In this document: positions 35,091 through 43,643 of the stretch, piece after piece
How positions within the stretch are numbered: the first letter of the stretch is position 1
Layout: each line of letters begins with the position of its first letter
NCBI RefSeq assembly: GCF_000148645.1
Contig: NC_014541.1
Location: 2,007,139 to 2,071,138 of the forward strand
From: Ferrimonas balearica DSM 9799
GTDB taxonomy: Bacteria; Pseudomonadota; Gammaproteobacteria; Enterobacterales; Shewanellaceae
DNA: 64,000 nt
Reading direction: 5' to 3'
Translations under genes and position numbers: made by a program
The notes under the pieces: generated by a model
What the model was told of the DNA's origin: nothing
Databases searched by the model: none
What the model saw: the letters and a program-made list of their open reading frames with translations, nothing else

Positions 35091-35455
35091 AACGTCAGTA
35101 CCTGTTGGCTGTTGGCCAGAAGACCGGCAATTTCAGACGGGGTGCAGCGGGAGACCGGCAGCACCAGTTGTTCGGCGGTGAGGCCCCGTTGCTGCAGGGA
35201 CTCGGCGCAGACCACGACGGTATCGACATCATAAAGCGGTAAAGCCTTAAAGGTGGCGATGTAATCTTTGGCGTCGATCAGGCCCGGTTGCTGGCCCTGG
35301 CACAGTTGATAGACCCCATCGCCGATAAACACAGCGGCGCATTGCTGGTCGTAACTGGCGGAGAGCAGCAACAGGTCCAGCCCCTCGCGACCACGGGCGC
35401 TGCCGTGGGGGGCGGTGCGGAATACCACCGCCAGGTTCAATGATGACTCGGTCAT
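35087..35455 (-). CDS. tusC: Sulfur relay protein TusC
   Basis: This 122-residue DsrF-type protein has the family patterns [24 protein letters not shown] near the N-terminus and [16 protein letters not shown] in the middle. It is a structural member of the TusBCD sulfur carrier in tRNA thiolation. It starts three bases after the tusD stop and overlaps tusB at its own stop, as in other gammaproteobacteria. Confidence 0.94.
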   Translation of the reverse strand: MTESSLNLAVVFRTAPHGSARGREGLDLLLLSASYDQQCAAVFIGDGVYQLCQGQQPGLIDAKDYIATFKALPLYDVDTVVVCAESLQQRGLTAEQLVLPVSRCTPSEIAGLLANSQQVLTF

Positions 35456-35458
35456 GAC

Positions 35459-35848
35459 TTACCCAAACTGCACAGTGCGGTCGGCATTGGCGGCCGCGGT
35501 CACGTATTCGCCCAATCCGCCCAGGATAAAACTGGCGGACAGGTTGGCGGCGTCCAGATCCGCGTCTTCGGCGGCTTCCACATCAATCACACCGCGGCGC
35601 AAACCGGCAGAGACACAGCTGACCAGCGCCACATCGCGCTGGTGCAGGGCATCCCAACGGGCAGCCAGATCGAACTCATCACTGGCCGGGCACAGCAGGC
35701 GTGAGGCGTTGTACACCCCATCCTGATAGAAGAACACCTGGCGCACCTGGTGGCCGGCGTCCAGCGCCGCTTCGGCAAAGCGCAACGCCGAGTAAGCGTG
35801 CTGGCTGCCGTAGGGGGCGCCGTTTACAAAAAGGACAAATTGGCTCAT
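35459..35848 (-). CDS. tusD: Sulfur relay protein TusD, persulfide carrier
   Basis: This 129-residue DsrE-type protein has the opening FVLFVNGAPYGSQHAYSALRFAEAAL and the active-site cysteine in ALVSCVSAGLRRG at about residue 78. That Cys receives sulfur from TusA and hands it to TusE. It is the first gene of tusDCBE. The yccA terminator lies just upstream, so the operon needs its own promoter between about 35849 and 35900, within or next to that hairpin; I could not pick out clear -35/-10 boxes. Confidence 0.95.
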   Translation of the reverse strand: MSQFVLFVNGAPYGSQHAYSALRFAEAALDAGHQVRQVFFYQDGVYNASRLLCPASDEFDLAARWDALHQRDVALVSCVSAGLRRGVIDVEAAEDADLDAANLSASFILGGLGEYVTAAANADRTVQFG

Positions 35849-35852
35849 AGCA

Positions 35853-35879
35853 ATAAAAAAGGCCCCGTTAAGGGGCCTG
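35853..35879 (-). terminator. Terminator of yccA
   Basis: On the minus strand AGGCCCC and GGGGCCT form a stem around TTAA, followed by TTTTTTATTG. Confidence 0.9.
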
Positions 35880-35900
35880 ATTGTAACGGATTAAAGCCGT

Positions 35901-36557
35901 TTAGTCGTCGCTCATGCCCAGCAGGCTCAGCAGGCTGACGAAGATGTTGTACAGCGACACGAACAGGGTCACAGTCGCGTTGATGTAGTTGCGCTCACCG
36001 CCGTGGATGATGGCGCTGGTCTGCATCAGGATGGCACCGGATGAGAACAGGATAAACAGGGCGGAGAGGGCCATCTGCAGCGGCTGAATGCTCAGGAACA
36101 GGTTAGCCACAAACAGGGCAACGATAACCCAGAAGCCGGCCTGCATCATGCCACCCAGGAAGGACATGTCCTTGCCGGTCATCAGTACGTAGGCGGACAA
36201 GCCGAAGAACACCAGTGCGGTGCCGCCCAGAGCCATCATCACCACGTCGCCCATGCCGGCGCCCAGGTACATGTTCAGGATCGGGCCGAGGGTGTAACCC
36301 ATAAAGCCGGTCAGGGCGAACACGGCCGGGATGCCCATGGCACTGTTGGCGGTTTTAGCCACCAGGAACAGCAGACCATAGAAACCCACCAGGGTAATGA
36401 TGATGCCGGGGTAGGGCAGGTTCATGGCCATGCTTACGCCCGCTACTGCGGCGGAGAAGGCCAGGGTCATGGCCAGCAGCATGTAGGTGTTGCGCAGGAC
36501 TTTGTTTACCGCAATCCCAGAATCAACGCTGGCCGTTTCAAAACGACGGGTTTCCAT
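35901..36557 (-). CDS. yccA: Bax inhibitor-1 family membrane protein YccA
   Basis: The 218-residue protein has seven membrane segments and the Bax inhibitor-1 signature region near the end (AILMQTSAIIHGGERNYINATVTLFVSLYNIFVSLLSLLG). Its N-terminus is soluble (METRRFETASVDSGIAVNKVLRNTYMLLA). In E. coli YccA is a substrate and modulator of the FtsH membrane protease and protects SecY when translocation is jammed. AAGGAG lies before the ATG at 36557. The gene has its own terminator and is divergent from the tRNA-Ser gene. Confidence 0.94.
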   Translation of the reverse strand: METRRFETASVDSGIAVNKVLRNTYMLLAMTLAFSAAVAGVSMAMNLPYPGIIITLVGFYGLLFLVAKTANSAMGIPAVFALTGFMGYTLGPILNMYLGAGMGDVVMMALGGTALVFFGLSAYVLMTGKDMSFLGGMMQAGFWVIVALFVANLFLSIQPLQMALSALFILFSSGAILMQTSAIIHGGERNYINATVTLFVSLYNIFVSLLSLLGMSDD

Positions 36558-36754
36558 TTGAGGCTCCTTAACTGAAGGCGTCTGTGCCTGTTGGTAGCTT
36601 AGAATACCGTAAAGCCAAAGGGTTTCATCCTTTGAACTGTGAGAAAGTATATCGGGATCAACCTGCGCATTTTCAACCCCTTGAGTTGAAAAGCCTGAAT
36701 TTTATTCCGTTGGTGAAAACTGCGTCAGTTGAAGCACTTAGCGATAAAAGGGGC

Positions 36755-36783
36755 TTTACAGCCTGAGCGGAAGCCCCTAATAT
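36755..36783 (+). promoter_or_regulatory. Sigma-70 promoter of the first tRNA-Ser gene
   Basis: TTTACA (-35) and TAATAT (-10) are separated by 17 bases. They are followed by a GC-rich discriminator (GCGTCCCCG) typical of stringently controlled stable-RNA genes, 11 bases before the tRNA. Confidence 0.85.
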
Positions 36784-36794
36784 GCGTCCCCGTC

Positions 36795-36885
36795 GGAGGG
36801 ATGGCAGAGCGGTTGAATGCACCGGTCTTGAAAACCGGCATACGTTAATAGCGTATCCAGGGTTCGAATCCCTGTCCCTCCGCCA
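36795..36885 (+). tRNA. serT: tRNA-Ser (anticodon UGA), first copy
   Basis: The 91-base gene folds as a class II tRNA with a long variable arm. GGAGGGA pairs with TCCCTCC in the acceptor stem, CCGGT/ACCGG form the anticodon stem with loop CTTGAAA (anticodon TGA), the T arm is GGTTCGAATCC, and CCA is encoded. It reads UCA and related Ser codons. An identical copy lies at 45078-45168. Confidence 0.98.
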
Positions 36886-37127
36886 TATTAGAGAAAGCCT
36901 CCCAAGTGGAGGCTTTTTCGTATCTGGAACAACGCTCGGTGGACAGGGTGAGAACCCTGCGCGGGTTCGCAACGTCGTAGCGTGGGCTTTCAGCCCACGG
37001 GCAGAATGGTCTTTGGGTTGAGCTAACGCGCAGCAACAACACATCCCTGTGGCCGGGTTCCGGTCGACATCCATGCCTCCCCCTCGTCGAACTGCGATGC
37101 GCTGCATCGGTTCCGACTCGCCCACCA
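36886..37127 (+). repeat. 242-bp tRNA-Ser-linked unit, single copy
   Basis: This unit starts directly after the tRNA CCA. In order it contains a terminator hairpin (36894-36918), a small GAACCC/GGGTTC hairpin, a GTAG-headed REP-like hairpin (36976-37000), and a final stretch GGTTCCGACTCGCCCACCA that resembles the T arm and 3' end of a tRNA. It is nearly identical to each of the three tandem units at 45169-45894. Long antisense frames across it are not credible genes. Confidence 0.9.
36894..36918 (+). terminator. Terminator directly after tRNA-Ser
   Basis: AAAGCCTCC and GGAGGCTTT form a 9-bp stem around CAAGT and are followed by TT. It starts nine bases after the tRNA 3' end. The same hairpin opens each 242-bp unit at the second locus. 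Confidence 0.85.
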
Positions 37128-37135
37128 TATTGAGA

Positions 37136-37162
37136 AAAGGCCCGCTTGCAGCGGGCCTTTTT
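37136..37162 (+). terminator. Terminator closing the first tRNA-Ser/repeat locus
   Basis: AAAGGCCCGC and GCGGGCCTTT form a 10-bp stem with loop TTGCA and a short T run. A close relative ends the second locus at 45904-45928. Confidence 0.88.
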
Positions 37163-37205
37163 GCGTTTGGGCTCTGTTGATAAGGCCGATGAGCCGGCCC
37201 CACCT

Positions 37206-38177
37206 TCAGAGATGTTCGATACTGGGGTCTTTACTGGCTTTCAGGGCTTCGACAGAAGCGCGGGCACGATTGACCAACTGTGGCTCGTCGCCCAGTTGGT
37301 TAAAGCCCCAGATTTCGGCATTCAGCATCAAACCGCACTGGGCGTTCAGCTGATCGCCATCCACCTTCATGTCACAGCGGTAGAGCAGCTCGTCACCCTG
37401 TTTGACCCGCAGATAGGCGCCGGGCTGGCGCTTACCATGAACCCGCCAGGTGGTTTCCACTTCGGTGGTTGCCCCAGGGGCGTCAACGCGACTGATTTGT
37501 GCGGCCCGTTGCTGGTGCAGCATATCCGCATTTTTATCGGCGACCATCACGTCAAACTGGCCGTACAGGGTGTTCTCGGTAATGACCGCCTCGTCGTCCA
37601 GCAGGATGCGGATGCGTTGACGATTGATGCGGTAGTTGGGGTTCAGCGCCGCAGCGAGTTGGTATACCGGGCCGGTGATGTTGGACTCACCCTTCCCCAA
37701 CAGCCCCTGAATCATGACGTCACAGCGCAGGGCAGGACCGCCCCGGGCCATCACGTAGTCACGATTGCGTTGGGCCAGGTTCTCTGCCAGTGCTTTGCGG
37801 CCTGACACAATCAGGTGGCCGACCGACAACGTTGGCAGTTCGGCGGTATGCAGCGCGACACTCAGGGTGATGCCCACATTGGGGTTGGCGTCGTTGTACC
37901 AGGTACCGGGAAGGTACCAGGCCTGGGCCAGCGGGTGGTTGGGCTTGCCTTCACCGTCGTAGGGAAACTCGTGTTCGTGGCGCTCGTACAGCTCTTTACC
38001 CGCTTCACGGCAACGTTCGACAAAAGGCATCAGGGCGGCTCTGAAGCGGGCATCCTGATTATCGAGGCGACCAATCGGGGTTTGCGTTTCCCGGCTGTGC
38101 ATCGACAGGTCTGTCGTGTTTTGTGCGTAAATCGGCAGGCTCAGCAGCGCCAACGACAATAAATGGATGTACTTCAT
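37206..38177 (-). CDS. Exported protein of unknown function
   Basis: The ATG at 38177 gives 323 residues with a signal peptide (MKYIHLLSLALLSLPIYAQ). The frame is open further upstream, but the extra 44 residues precede the signal peptide and look non-coding. The mature protein contains two pairs of cysteines (RCREA/RCDVM and YRCDM/AQCGL) that could form disulfides in the periplasm. It alternates short strands with turns. The C-terminal half repeats phrases such as QGLLGKGESNITGPVYQLAAALNPNY. I do not recognise the family. It converges on the first tRNA-Ser/repeat locus and is divergent from the ABC transporter gene. Confidence 0.6.
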   Translation of the reverse strand: MKYIHLLSLALLSLPIYAQNTTDLSMHSRETQTPIGRLDNQDARFRAALMPFVERCREAGKELYERHEHEFPYDGEGKPNHPLAQAWYLPGTWYNDANPNVGITLSVALHTAELPTLSVGHLIVSGRKALAENLAQRNRDYVMARGGPALRCDVMIQGLLGKGESNITGPVYQLAAALNPNYRINRQRIRILLDDEAVITENTLYGQFDVMVADKNADMLHQQRAAQISRVDAPGATTEVETTWRVHGKRQPGAYLRVKQGDELLYRCDMKVDGDQLNAQCGLMLNAEIWGFNQLGDEPQLVNRARASVEALKASKDPSIEHL

Positions 38178-38359
38178 CTGCGGTTGTCTTCTTCCCTGAA
38201 TGAGCAACGTCGAACGGATTGGCCACACTATGGCGTTTTTTTGCTCTTGAGCCAAGCGTTGGAGCGAATGTCCGGTTGGCTGCTGTAAAGGATAAGCCAG
38301 TACAAACAAGGCTTTAATCGACTGTTTAAGGCCGGTTACAATGCGTTCGACACACCGTG

Positions 38360-40168
38360 ATGTCCCAAATTGAGCCGTTTCTTATGCGTACCCGAACTCA
38401 AACCCACGTTGCCTTCTCCGAAGTGAACTGGGGCACCCTGAAATCCCTGTTGCCCTACCTGATGGAGTTTCGCACCCGGGTGGCGTTGGCGCTGTTGTGC
38501 CTTGTGGTGGCTAAAGTGGCGAGTGTTGGCCTGCCCTTTATTCTCAAACACGTGGTGGATGGCCTTGATGGCAAAGGAACGTCGGCGGTGATCACCCTGC
38601 CACTGGGGCTGCTGGTGGCCTACGGCGCGGTACGCTTCTCTAATGTGTTGTTTGGCGAGCTGCGGGATACCCTGTTTGGCCGGGTAACGGAGCGGGCCAT
38701 GCGTCGCCTCGGCTTGCGGGTGTTTGAGCACCTGCACAGCCTGGATCTGGACTATCACCTGGGGCGCCAGACCGGCGGCATCTCGAGGGATATCGAGCGG
38801 GGCACCGCCGGCATCAGCTTCCTGATGCGCTTTATGGTGTTCAATATCGGCCCAACCCTGCTGGAGATCGCCATGGTGATGGGCCTCCTGTGGTGGAACT
38901 ACCACCTTGGCTTTGCCCTGATCGTCGGTGTCGCGGTGGTGCTCTACATTACCTTCTCCGTCATTGCCACCGAGTGGCGCACCCACTTTGTCCGCGAGAT
39001 GAACCAGGCCGAATCCCAGTCCAGCAGCCGTGCTGTGGACAGCCTGCTTAACTTCGAAACGGTGAAGTATTTCACCAACGAGGCGGAGGAGGCGCGCCTG
39101 TACGATCAGGGACTGGCCCAGTGGGAGTTGGCGCGGCGTAAAAACCGCTTGTCGCTGTTTGCGCTGAATGCCGGCCAGGCGCTGATCATCGCACTGGCAA
39201 TGACTGCGGCGCTGATTCTGGCCGCCACGGATGTGATCAGCGGAGAGATGACGCTGGGGGACTTTGTCCTGATCAACGCCTTTATGATGCAGGTGTTTAT
39301 GCCCCTTAACTTCCTCGGTTTTGTCTACCGGGAGATGAAGGGTGCCATGGCCAATATTGAGAAGCTGTTTGGCCTGCTCGACGTCAAAGCTAAGGTGGTC
39401 GATGGTCCCGAGGCCAAGCCCCTGCAGCCGGGGCCCGGGCGCATTGAGTTTGATGACGTGCGGTTCCAGTACCACCCGGACCGCCCAATTCTGAAAGGGA
39501 TCCGTTTTACCGTTGAGCCGCGCCAGAAGGTCGCCATTGTCGGCAGCAGCGGGGCGGGTAAATCCACCCTGTTTAAGCTGTTGTTCCGGTTCTATGACGT
39601 CAGCGAAGGCGCCATTCGGATTGATGGGCAGGATCTCAGAAACGTCACCCAGCACTCTCTGCGCAGCGCCATCGGCGTGGTGCCGCAGGATACCGTGTTG
39701 TTTAACACCAGCATTCTGGAGAATGTCCGCTACGGTCGGGTTTCTGCCACCGATCAGGAGGTCTGGGAGGCGATCCGTCTGGCTCATCTGGATGGCTTTA
39801 TCGAACGACTGCCGGAGGGCATCGATACCCTGGTGGGGGAGCGTGGACTGAAGCTGTCCGGTGGTGAGAAACAGCGGGTCGCCATTGCCCGGGCGCTGTT
39901 AAAACGGCCCCCCATTATGGTGTTTGATGAAGCCACTTCGTCGCTCGACAGTCACTCAGAAAAGAGCATTCTTACCGCCTTGCAGGAGGTGGCGTTGGAG
40001 CAAACCACACTGGTGATCGCCCACCGTCTCTCTACGGTGGTGGACGCCGACAGCATTGTGGTGCTGGAAGATGGGGAAGTGGTGGAGCAGGGCACCCACG
40101 ACGCGTTGCTGCAACGCCAGGGGCACTATGCCCGTCTGTGGGCGCTGCAGCGGCAACAAGCGAGTTGA
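38360..40168 (+). CDS. Atm1/ABCB7-type ABC half-transporter
   Basis: The protein is 602 residues from the ATG at 38360; an in-frame ATG at 38384 is an alternative and neither has a clear ribosome binding site. A six-helix membrane domain (about 30-310) is fused to an ABC ATPase (about 345-590). The ATPase shows Walker A GSSGAGKSTLF, Q-loop VVPQDTVLF, signature LSGGEKQRVAIARALL, Walker B IMVFDEATSSLD and H-loop IAHRLSTV. The membrane part carries FFTNEAEEARLYD-like and RTHFVREMNQAE residues typical of the Atm1/HMT group, which exports glutathione-linked metal or sulfur compounds as a homodimer. The physiological cargo is not evident. Confidence 0.9.
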   Translation: MSQIEPFLMRTRTQTHVAFSEVNWGTLKSLLPYLMEFRTRVALALLCLVVAKVASVGLPFILKHVVDGLDGKGTSAVITLPLGLLVAYGAVRFSNVLFGELRDTLFGRVTERAMRRLGLRVFEHLHSLDLDYHLGRQTGGISRDIERGTAGISFLMRFMVFNIGPTLLEIAMVMGLLWWNYHLGFALIVGVAVVLYITFSVIATEWRTHFVREMNQAESQSSSRAVDSLLNFETVKYFTNEAEEARLYDQGLAQWELARRKNRLSLFALNAGQALIIALAMTAALILAATDVISGEMTLGDFVLINAFMMQVFMPLNFLGFVYREMKGAMANIEKLFGLLDVKAKVVDGPEAKPLQPGPGRIEFDDVRFQYHPDRPILKGIRFTVEPRQKVAIVGSSGAGKSTLFKLLFRFYDVSEGAIRIDGQDLRNVTQHSLRSAIGVVPQDTVLFNTSILENVRYGRVSATDQEVWEAIRLAHLDGFIERLPEGIDTLVGERGLKLSGGEKQRVAIARALLKRPPIMVFDEATSSLDSHSEKSILTALQEVALEQTTLVIAHRLSTVVDADSIVVLEDGEVVEQGTHDALLQRQGHYARLWALQRQQAS

Positions 40169-40323
40169 TCGCTCTGCCAAAACGCCGCGTTTACGACCCT
40201 TTAATCTGGCGAACTGAGTGAATGAAGTGATGCAATCCACCCGGATACCAAGGGTTTGCAAAGGGCAATGCAACTGAATTATTGTGTGTCCTTACCTTTT
40301 ATTTACAAGAGGGGACGTCTGGC

Positions 40324-40848
40324 GTGAGCAAGGAGCGCGTTCGCGAGACATTGTCTGAAAAACAGCTCAGTGAAATGGTGGAGTTGCTGTATCAGCAACT
40401 GCGCCAGCGCGCCCGTTCAGTCCGAAGCCGCCTTCCCCATTGCGCCACCATGGATTCCCGGGCGCTGATCCACGAAGCCTACGCCAAGATGGCGCAGGGC
40501 AACCATCAGTTCCACAGCGAAACCCACTTTCTGGCCACCGCCAGCACCGCGATGCGCCACGTGATGATCGATTACGTTCGGCAGAAAAACGCCGGGAAGC
40601 GTGACGATGATGGCGTCGAGCCCGCTCTGCTTATCCCCGAACAGGAGCAGGAGCGCCTGTTGGAGATCGACAAGGCATTGACGCGGTTTGAGCAGCATTA
40701 CGAGCGCGAGCATAAGGTGGCGGTGTACCGCATCTTTGGCGGCATGACCCTGGAAGAGACCGCGCTGGCCGTCGGCGTCTCACTGGCAACGGTCAAGCGC
40801 GACTGGGCGTTTGCCCAGGCCTGGCTCTATAAGCAGATCGCCAGTTGA
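40324..40848 (+). CDS. ECF-like sigma factor, TIGR02999/ECF43 type, paired with Ser/Thr kinase
   Basis: From the GTG at 40324 (GAGGGGA upstream) the protein is 174 residues. Region 2 contains MDSRALIHEAYAKM and THFLATASTAMRHVMIDYVRQ, and region 4 ends with GMTLEETALAVGVSLATVKRDWAFAQAWL, the sigma-4 helix-turn-helix. The usual acidic DxED-type stretch in region 2.2 is reduced to DSRA, which leaves Thr42 and Ser45 nearby. In Vibrio EcfP of the same kind, missing acidic residues are replaced by phosphorylation from a partner kinase. The next gene, 32 bases downstream, encodes a Ser/Thr kinase, and no anti-sigma gene is present, so control by phosphorylation is likely. Confidence 0.85.
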   Translation: MSKERVRETLSEKQLSEMVELLYQQLRQRARSVRSRLPHCATMDSRALIHEAYAKMAQGNHQFHSETHFLATASTAMRHVMIDYVRQKNAGKRDDDGVEPALLIPEQEQERLLEIDKALTRFEQHYEREHKVAVYRIFGGMTLEETALAVGVSLATVKRDWAFAQAWLYKQIAS

Positions 40849-40880
40849 CGGCCACAACCACGGACAAAAGGATTTGAACG

Positions 40881-43625
40881 TTGTCGAAGCCTGACGATAT
40901 TCGCATCATGTTTGAGCGGGCAATGAACCTGCCCGAACCCATGAGAGCAGAGTGGATGGCCACTCTGGATCAAGTTACCCGCGATGAACTCACCGAGCTG
41001 CTCGATCACGCTGATGCCGGCCGCCACTACTTTAAGAGCCTGACCGGCTTTCTCTATGGCAGCGATGCGGACAGTCTCGAAGACCCGCTGGAGCTGCTGG
41101 GCAAAGAGATCGGCGGCTATACCGTCACGGAACTGCTGGGGCAGGGCGGGATGGGGGTGGTCTACAAAGGTTATGACCCTAAGCTGGAACGTTCGGTGGC
41201 GATCAAGCTGCTGGCACCGGGCCAGCACCTGTCTGATGTGGCACGCAGCCGTTTTCTGAGCGAAGCACAGCTGGTCAGCCGCCTTGATCACACCCACATC
41301 GGCATCCTCTACGGCCACGCCCTCACTCAGGAGGGGCTGGATGCCATGATCATGGCATTCTATGACGGCCAGACCCTCGACAAAGTGATTCAGGACGGTG
41401 CACTGACGGCCGACCAGTTGGTGACGATCTGCCGGGATGTGATTGAAGGGTTGAGCTACGCCCACGAGCAGGGCGTAATCCACAAGGACATCAAGCCCGC
41501 CAACCTGATGCTGCTGGGCAATGGCCAGATTAAGATCCTCGATTTCGGTGCCGCTGCCTACCTGGAACAGGAGCAGGAAGACACTGCGGTGCCGATAGGC
41601 ACCACTGCCTATATGAGCCCGGAACAGATCCGGGCGGAACCCCTGACGCCGGCCACCGACTTCTGGTCGTTGGGGGTGGTGCTGTTCGAAGCGGCCATCG
41701 CTAATGGCTGGATTGAGCGGGTTAACGCCTTTACCTGGGCTCAGAATCCCGCCGCCAGTAGCCTGCGCGCGCCTGAAGAGGTCGAGCGGCTGCTGTTGGC
41801 GATGCTGCGGGTGGATCCGGAGCAACGGGCGCAGGCGGTGCGGCAGTTGGCTGAACCGACAGTGCCCACCGCCAATCAGGTGAAATTCGGGTTTACCCGA
41901 AAGGGGTGGCTTGGCGTGGCCGGTGCGACGTTGTTGAGCGTAGCCGGTGCCTTTGCCTGGTACGCGATGACGCCAACGGCGCTGCAATTGCCGGAACATC
42001 GCAAGCTGGCTCTGCACTTCGATCACGCTCAACCCATTGAAGCTGGCCTCGCCAGTGAGCTGTCGGACCGACTGACCGCCCTGGCCTATGAACAGGGCAA
42101 CGTCTCCTACCTCGGCAGTTTTGATGGTGAGGGTGGTGCGGATGGGACAAACCCCGATGGCGTCGATCCGGCCAGCGCCAACCTGACCTGGTTGCTGGAC
42201 CTGACGGACTCAGAGCAGGACGCCACCCTGGGTAAAGACCAGGTTCGTTTGTCACTGATTCTGACCGAAACCAGCACCGGTGATGTGCTGGTGGACTGGC
42301 AGCAAATCTATCCCCGTTCGCGCCTGGACCTGATCCCGGCGGACCTTTATCAGCAGGTGCTGGCCGCGTTGGCGATTGAGCCGGAGGGGCTGGCGCAGCT
42401 CACCGCGCAGGAGTCGATCACCAACCCCGAGGCTTACGCTCAATACCTTGAGGCCCGGGCGATTCTGGAGGATTACCAGTCTGATATGGATGTCAGCCAG
42501 GTTGAGCGGCTTGATGAGGCGTTTACCCTGGCCCAGGAAGCCAACCGCATCTCGCCCCAGGCCAGCTACCAGCTGTTGCTGGCCTGGTTACGGATGGAAC
42601 AATACACCGTCAGTGATGAATCAGAGATACTCAATGACGCCATCTATTGGGCCAACCAGGCGCTGGCCACCAATGGCAACCTGATCGACGCCTACCTGGT
42701 ATTGGGTCGACTGTATGGGGAGAAGGATCAAAACGGCAGCGCCATCGCGTCCTACCAGCTGGCGCTGCAGCACCAACCCAAGAATCTTGATGCCTATGAG
42801 GGGCTGGCTCGGGTTTACATCGGTATGGGCCGGTTTGATGAAGCCGAATCCACGTTGCAACAAGCGCTCGTACTCGACCCGAATCATTGGAAGACCCATT
42901 CGGCATTGGGTGTCACAGACCACTATGCCCAGCGGTATCAACAGGCAGCGGTTCACTATAAGGATGCCCTGGCACTGGCGCCGGGCAATCGCGCCATTCG
43001 CTCCAATTTGGCGGTCCTGCTGGTCGACCAGCAGGATTATACCGGCGTTCTCCAGGCCTATGAGGGCGTAGCCGATGCGCAACTGGACGGCTTTGAGCGG
43101 CTGAATGTTGCGGTCGCCCACTTCTACTTACAGGACTTCCACCAGGCAGTGCGCTACTACCAGCTGGCACTGGAGCAGTTTCCCAATATGCATGGGCTTT
43201 GGGCGCAACTTGGCCTGTCTCAGGTGCTGGCAGAGGGGGAGGCGAGTCCGGCTGCGCAGGCCAGCTTTGAACGTTCTCTGACCCTGGCGGAAATCAAGTT
43301 GAAAGATAACCCCTACAGCATTGCCATGCTGGCTAACATCGCCAATTGCCGCAGCTGGTTGGGTCAGCATCAGTCCGCTGCGGAATCGCTGAATGAGGCT
43401 CTGGCGTTGTGGCGCAGCCAGAGTGATGAAACTGGCTCTCGGCTCACCCGGCAGGTGGTCAGTACCGGCATATTGGTGCTGGAGCGCAGTGGCCGGCGTG
43501 ATGCCGCCCTGGCGCTGTTTCAGGAGGGGCAGGAGCGGGGCTTTGATGCCAACGCATTAATGGCCATTCCCTATTTATCCGAATTGAAAGCGGACAGCCG
43601 CTTTCAATCGATTCTCAATCTATAA
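40881..43625 (+). CDS. Transmembrane Ser/Thr protein kinase with TPR sensor region
   Basis: The 914-residue protein starts at TTG (40881), with AGGA upstream. An N-terminal helical segment (1-75) precedes a Hanks-type kinase domain (about 78-325) with glycine loop GQGGMGVVYKG, Lys109 in VAIK, Asp203 in HKDIKPANLM, Asp221 in DFG and the APE-equivalent MSPEQ. All catalytic residues are intact. One membrane segment (about 342-362) leads to a periplasmic part with a FlgO/TolB-like region and about eight TPR-type repeats (about 540-860). It is the probable partner of the sigma factor encoded just upstream. The next gene follows 18 bases after the stop, suggesting one operon. The signal it senses is unknown. 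Confidence 0.93.
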   Translation: MSKPDDIRIMFERAMNLPEPMRAEWMATLDQVTRDELTELLDHADAGRHYFKSLTGFLYGSDADSLEDPLELLGKEIGGYTVTELLGQGGMGVVYKGYDPKLERSVAIKLLAPGQHLSDVARSRFLSEAQLVSRLDHTHIGILYGHALTQEGLDAMIMAFYDGQTLDKVIQDGALTADQLVTICRDVIEGLSYAHEQGVIHKDIKPANLMLLGNGQIKILDFGAAAYLEQEQEDTAVPIGTTAYMSPEQIRAEPLTPATDFWSLGVVLFEAAIANGWIERVNAFTWAQNPAASSLRAPEEVERLLLAMLRVDPEQRAQAVRQLAEPTVPTANQVKFGFTRKGWLGVAGATLLSVAGAFAWYAMTPTALQLPEHRKLALHFDHAQPIEAGLASELSDRLTALAYEQGNVSYLGSFDGEGGADGTNPDGVDPASANLTWLLDLTDSEQDATLGKDQVRLSLILTETSTGDVLVDWQQIYPRSRLDLIPADLYQQVLAALAIEPEGLAQLTAQESITNPEAYAQYLEARAILEDYQSDMDVSQVERLDEAFTLAQEANRISPQASYQLLLAWLRMEQYTVSDESEILNDAIYWANQALATNGNLIDAYLVLGRLYGEKDQNGSAIASYQLALQHQPKNLDAYEGLARVYIGMGRFDEAESTLQQALVLDPNHWKTHSALGVTDHYAQRYQQAAVHYKDALALAPGNRAIRSNLAVLLVDQQDYTGVLQAYEGVADAQLDGFERLNVAVAHFYLQDFHQAVRYYQLALEQFPNMHGLWAQLGLSQVLAEGEASPAAQASFERSLTLAEIKLKDNPYSIAMLANIANCRSWLGQHQSAAESLNEALALWRSQSDETGSRLTRQVVSTGILVLERSGRRDAALALFQEGQERGFDANALMAIPYLSELKADSRFQSILNL

Positions 43626-43643
43626 ACCCTAAGGAGAGACTCC

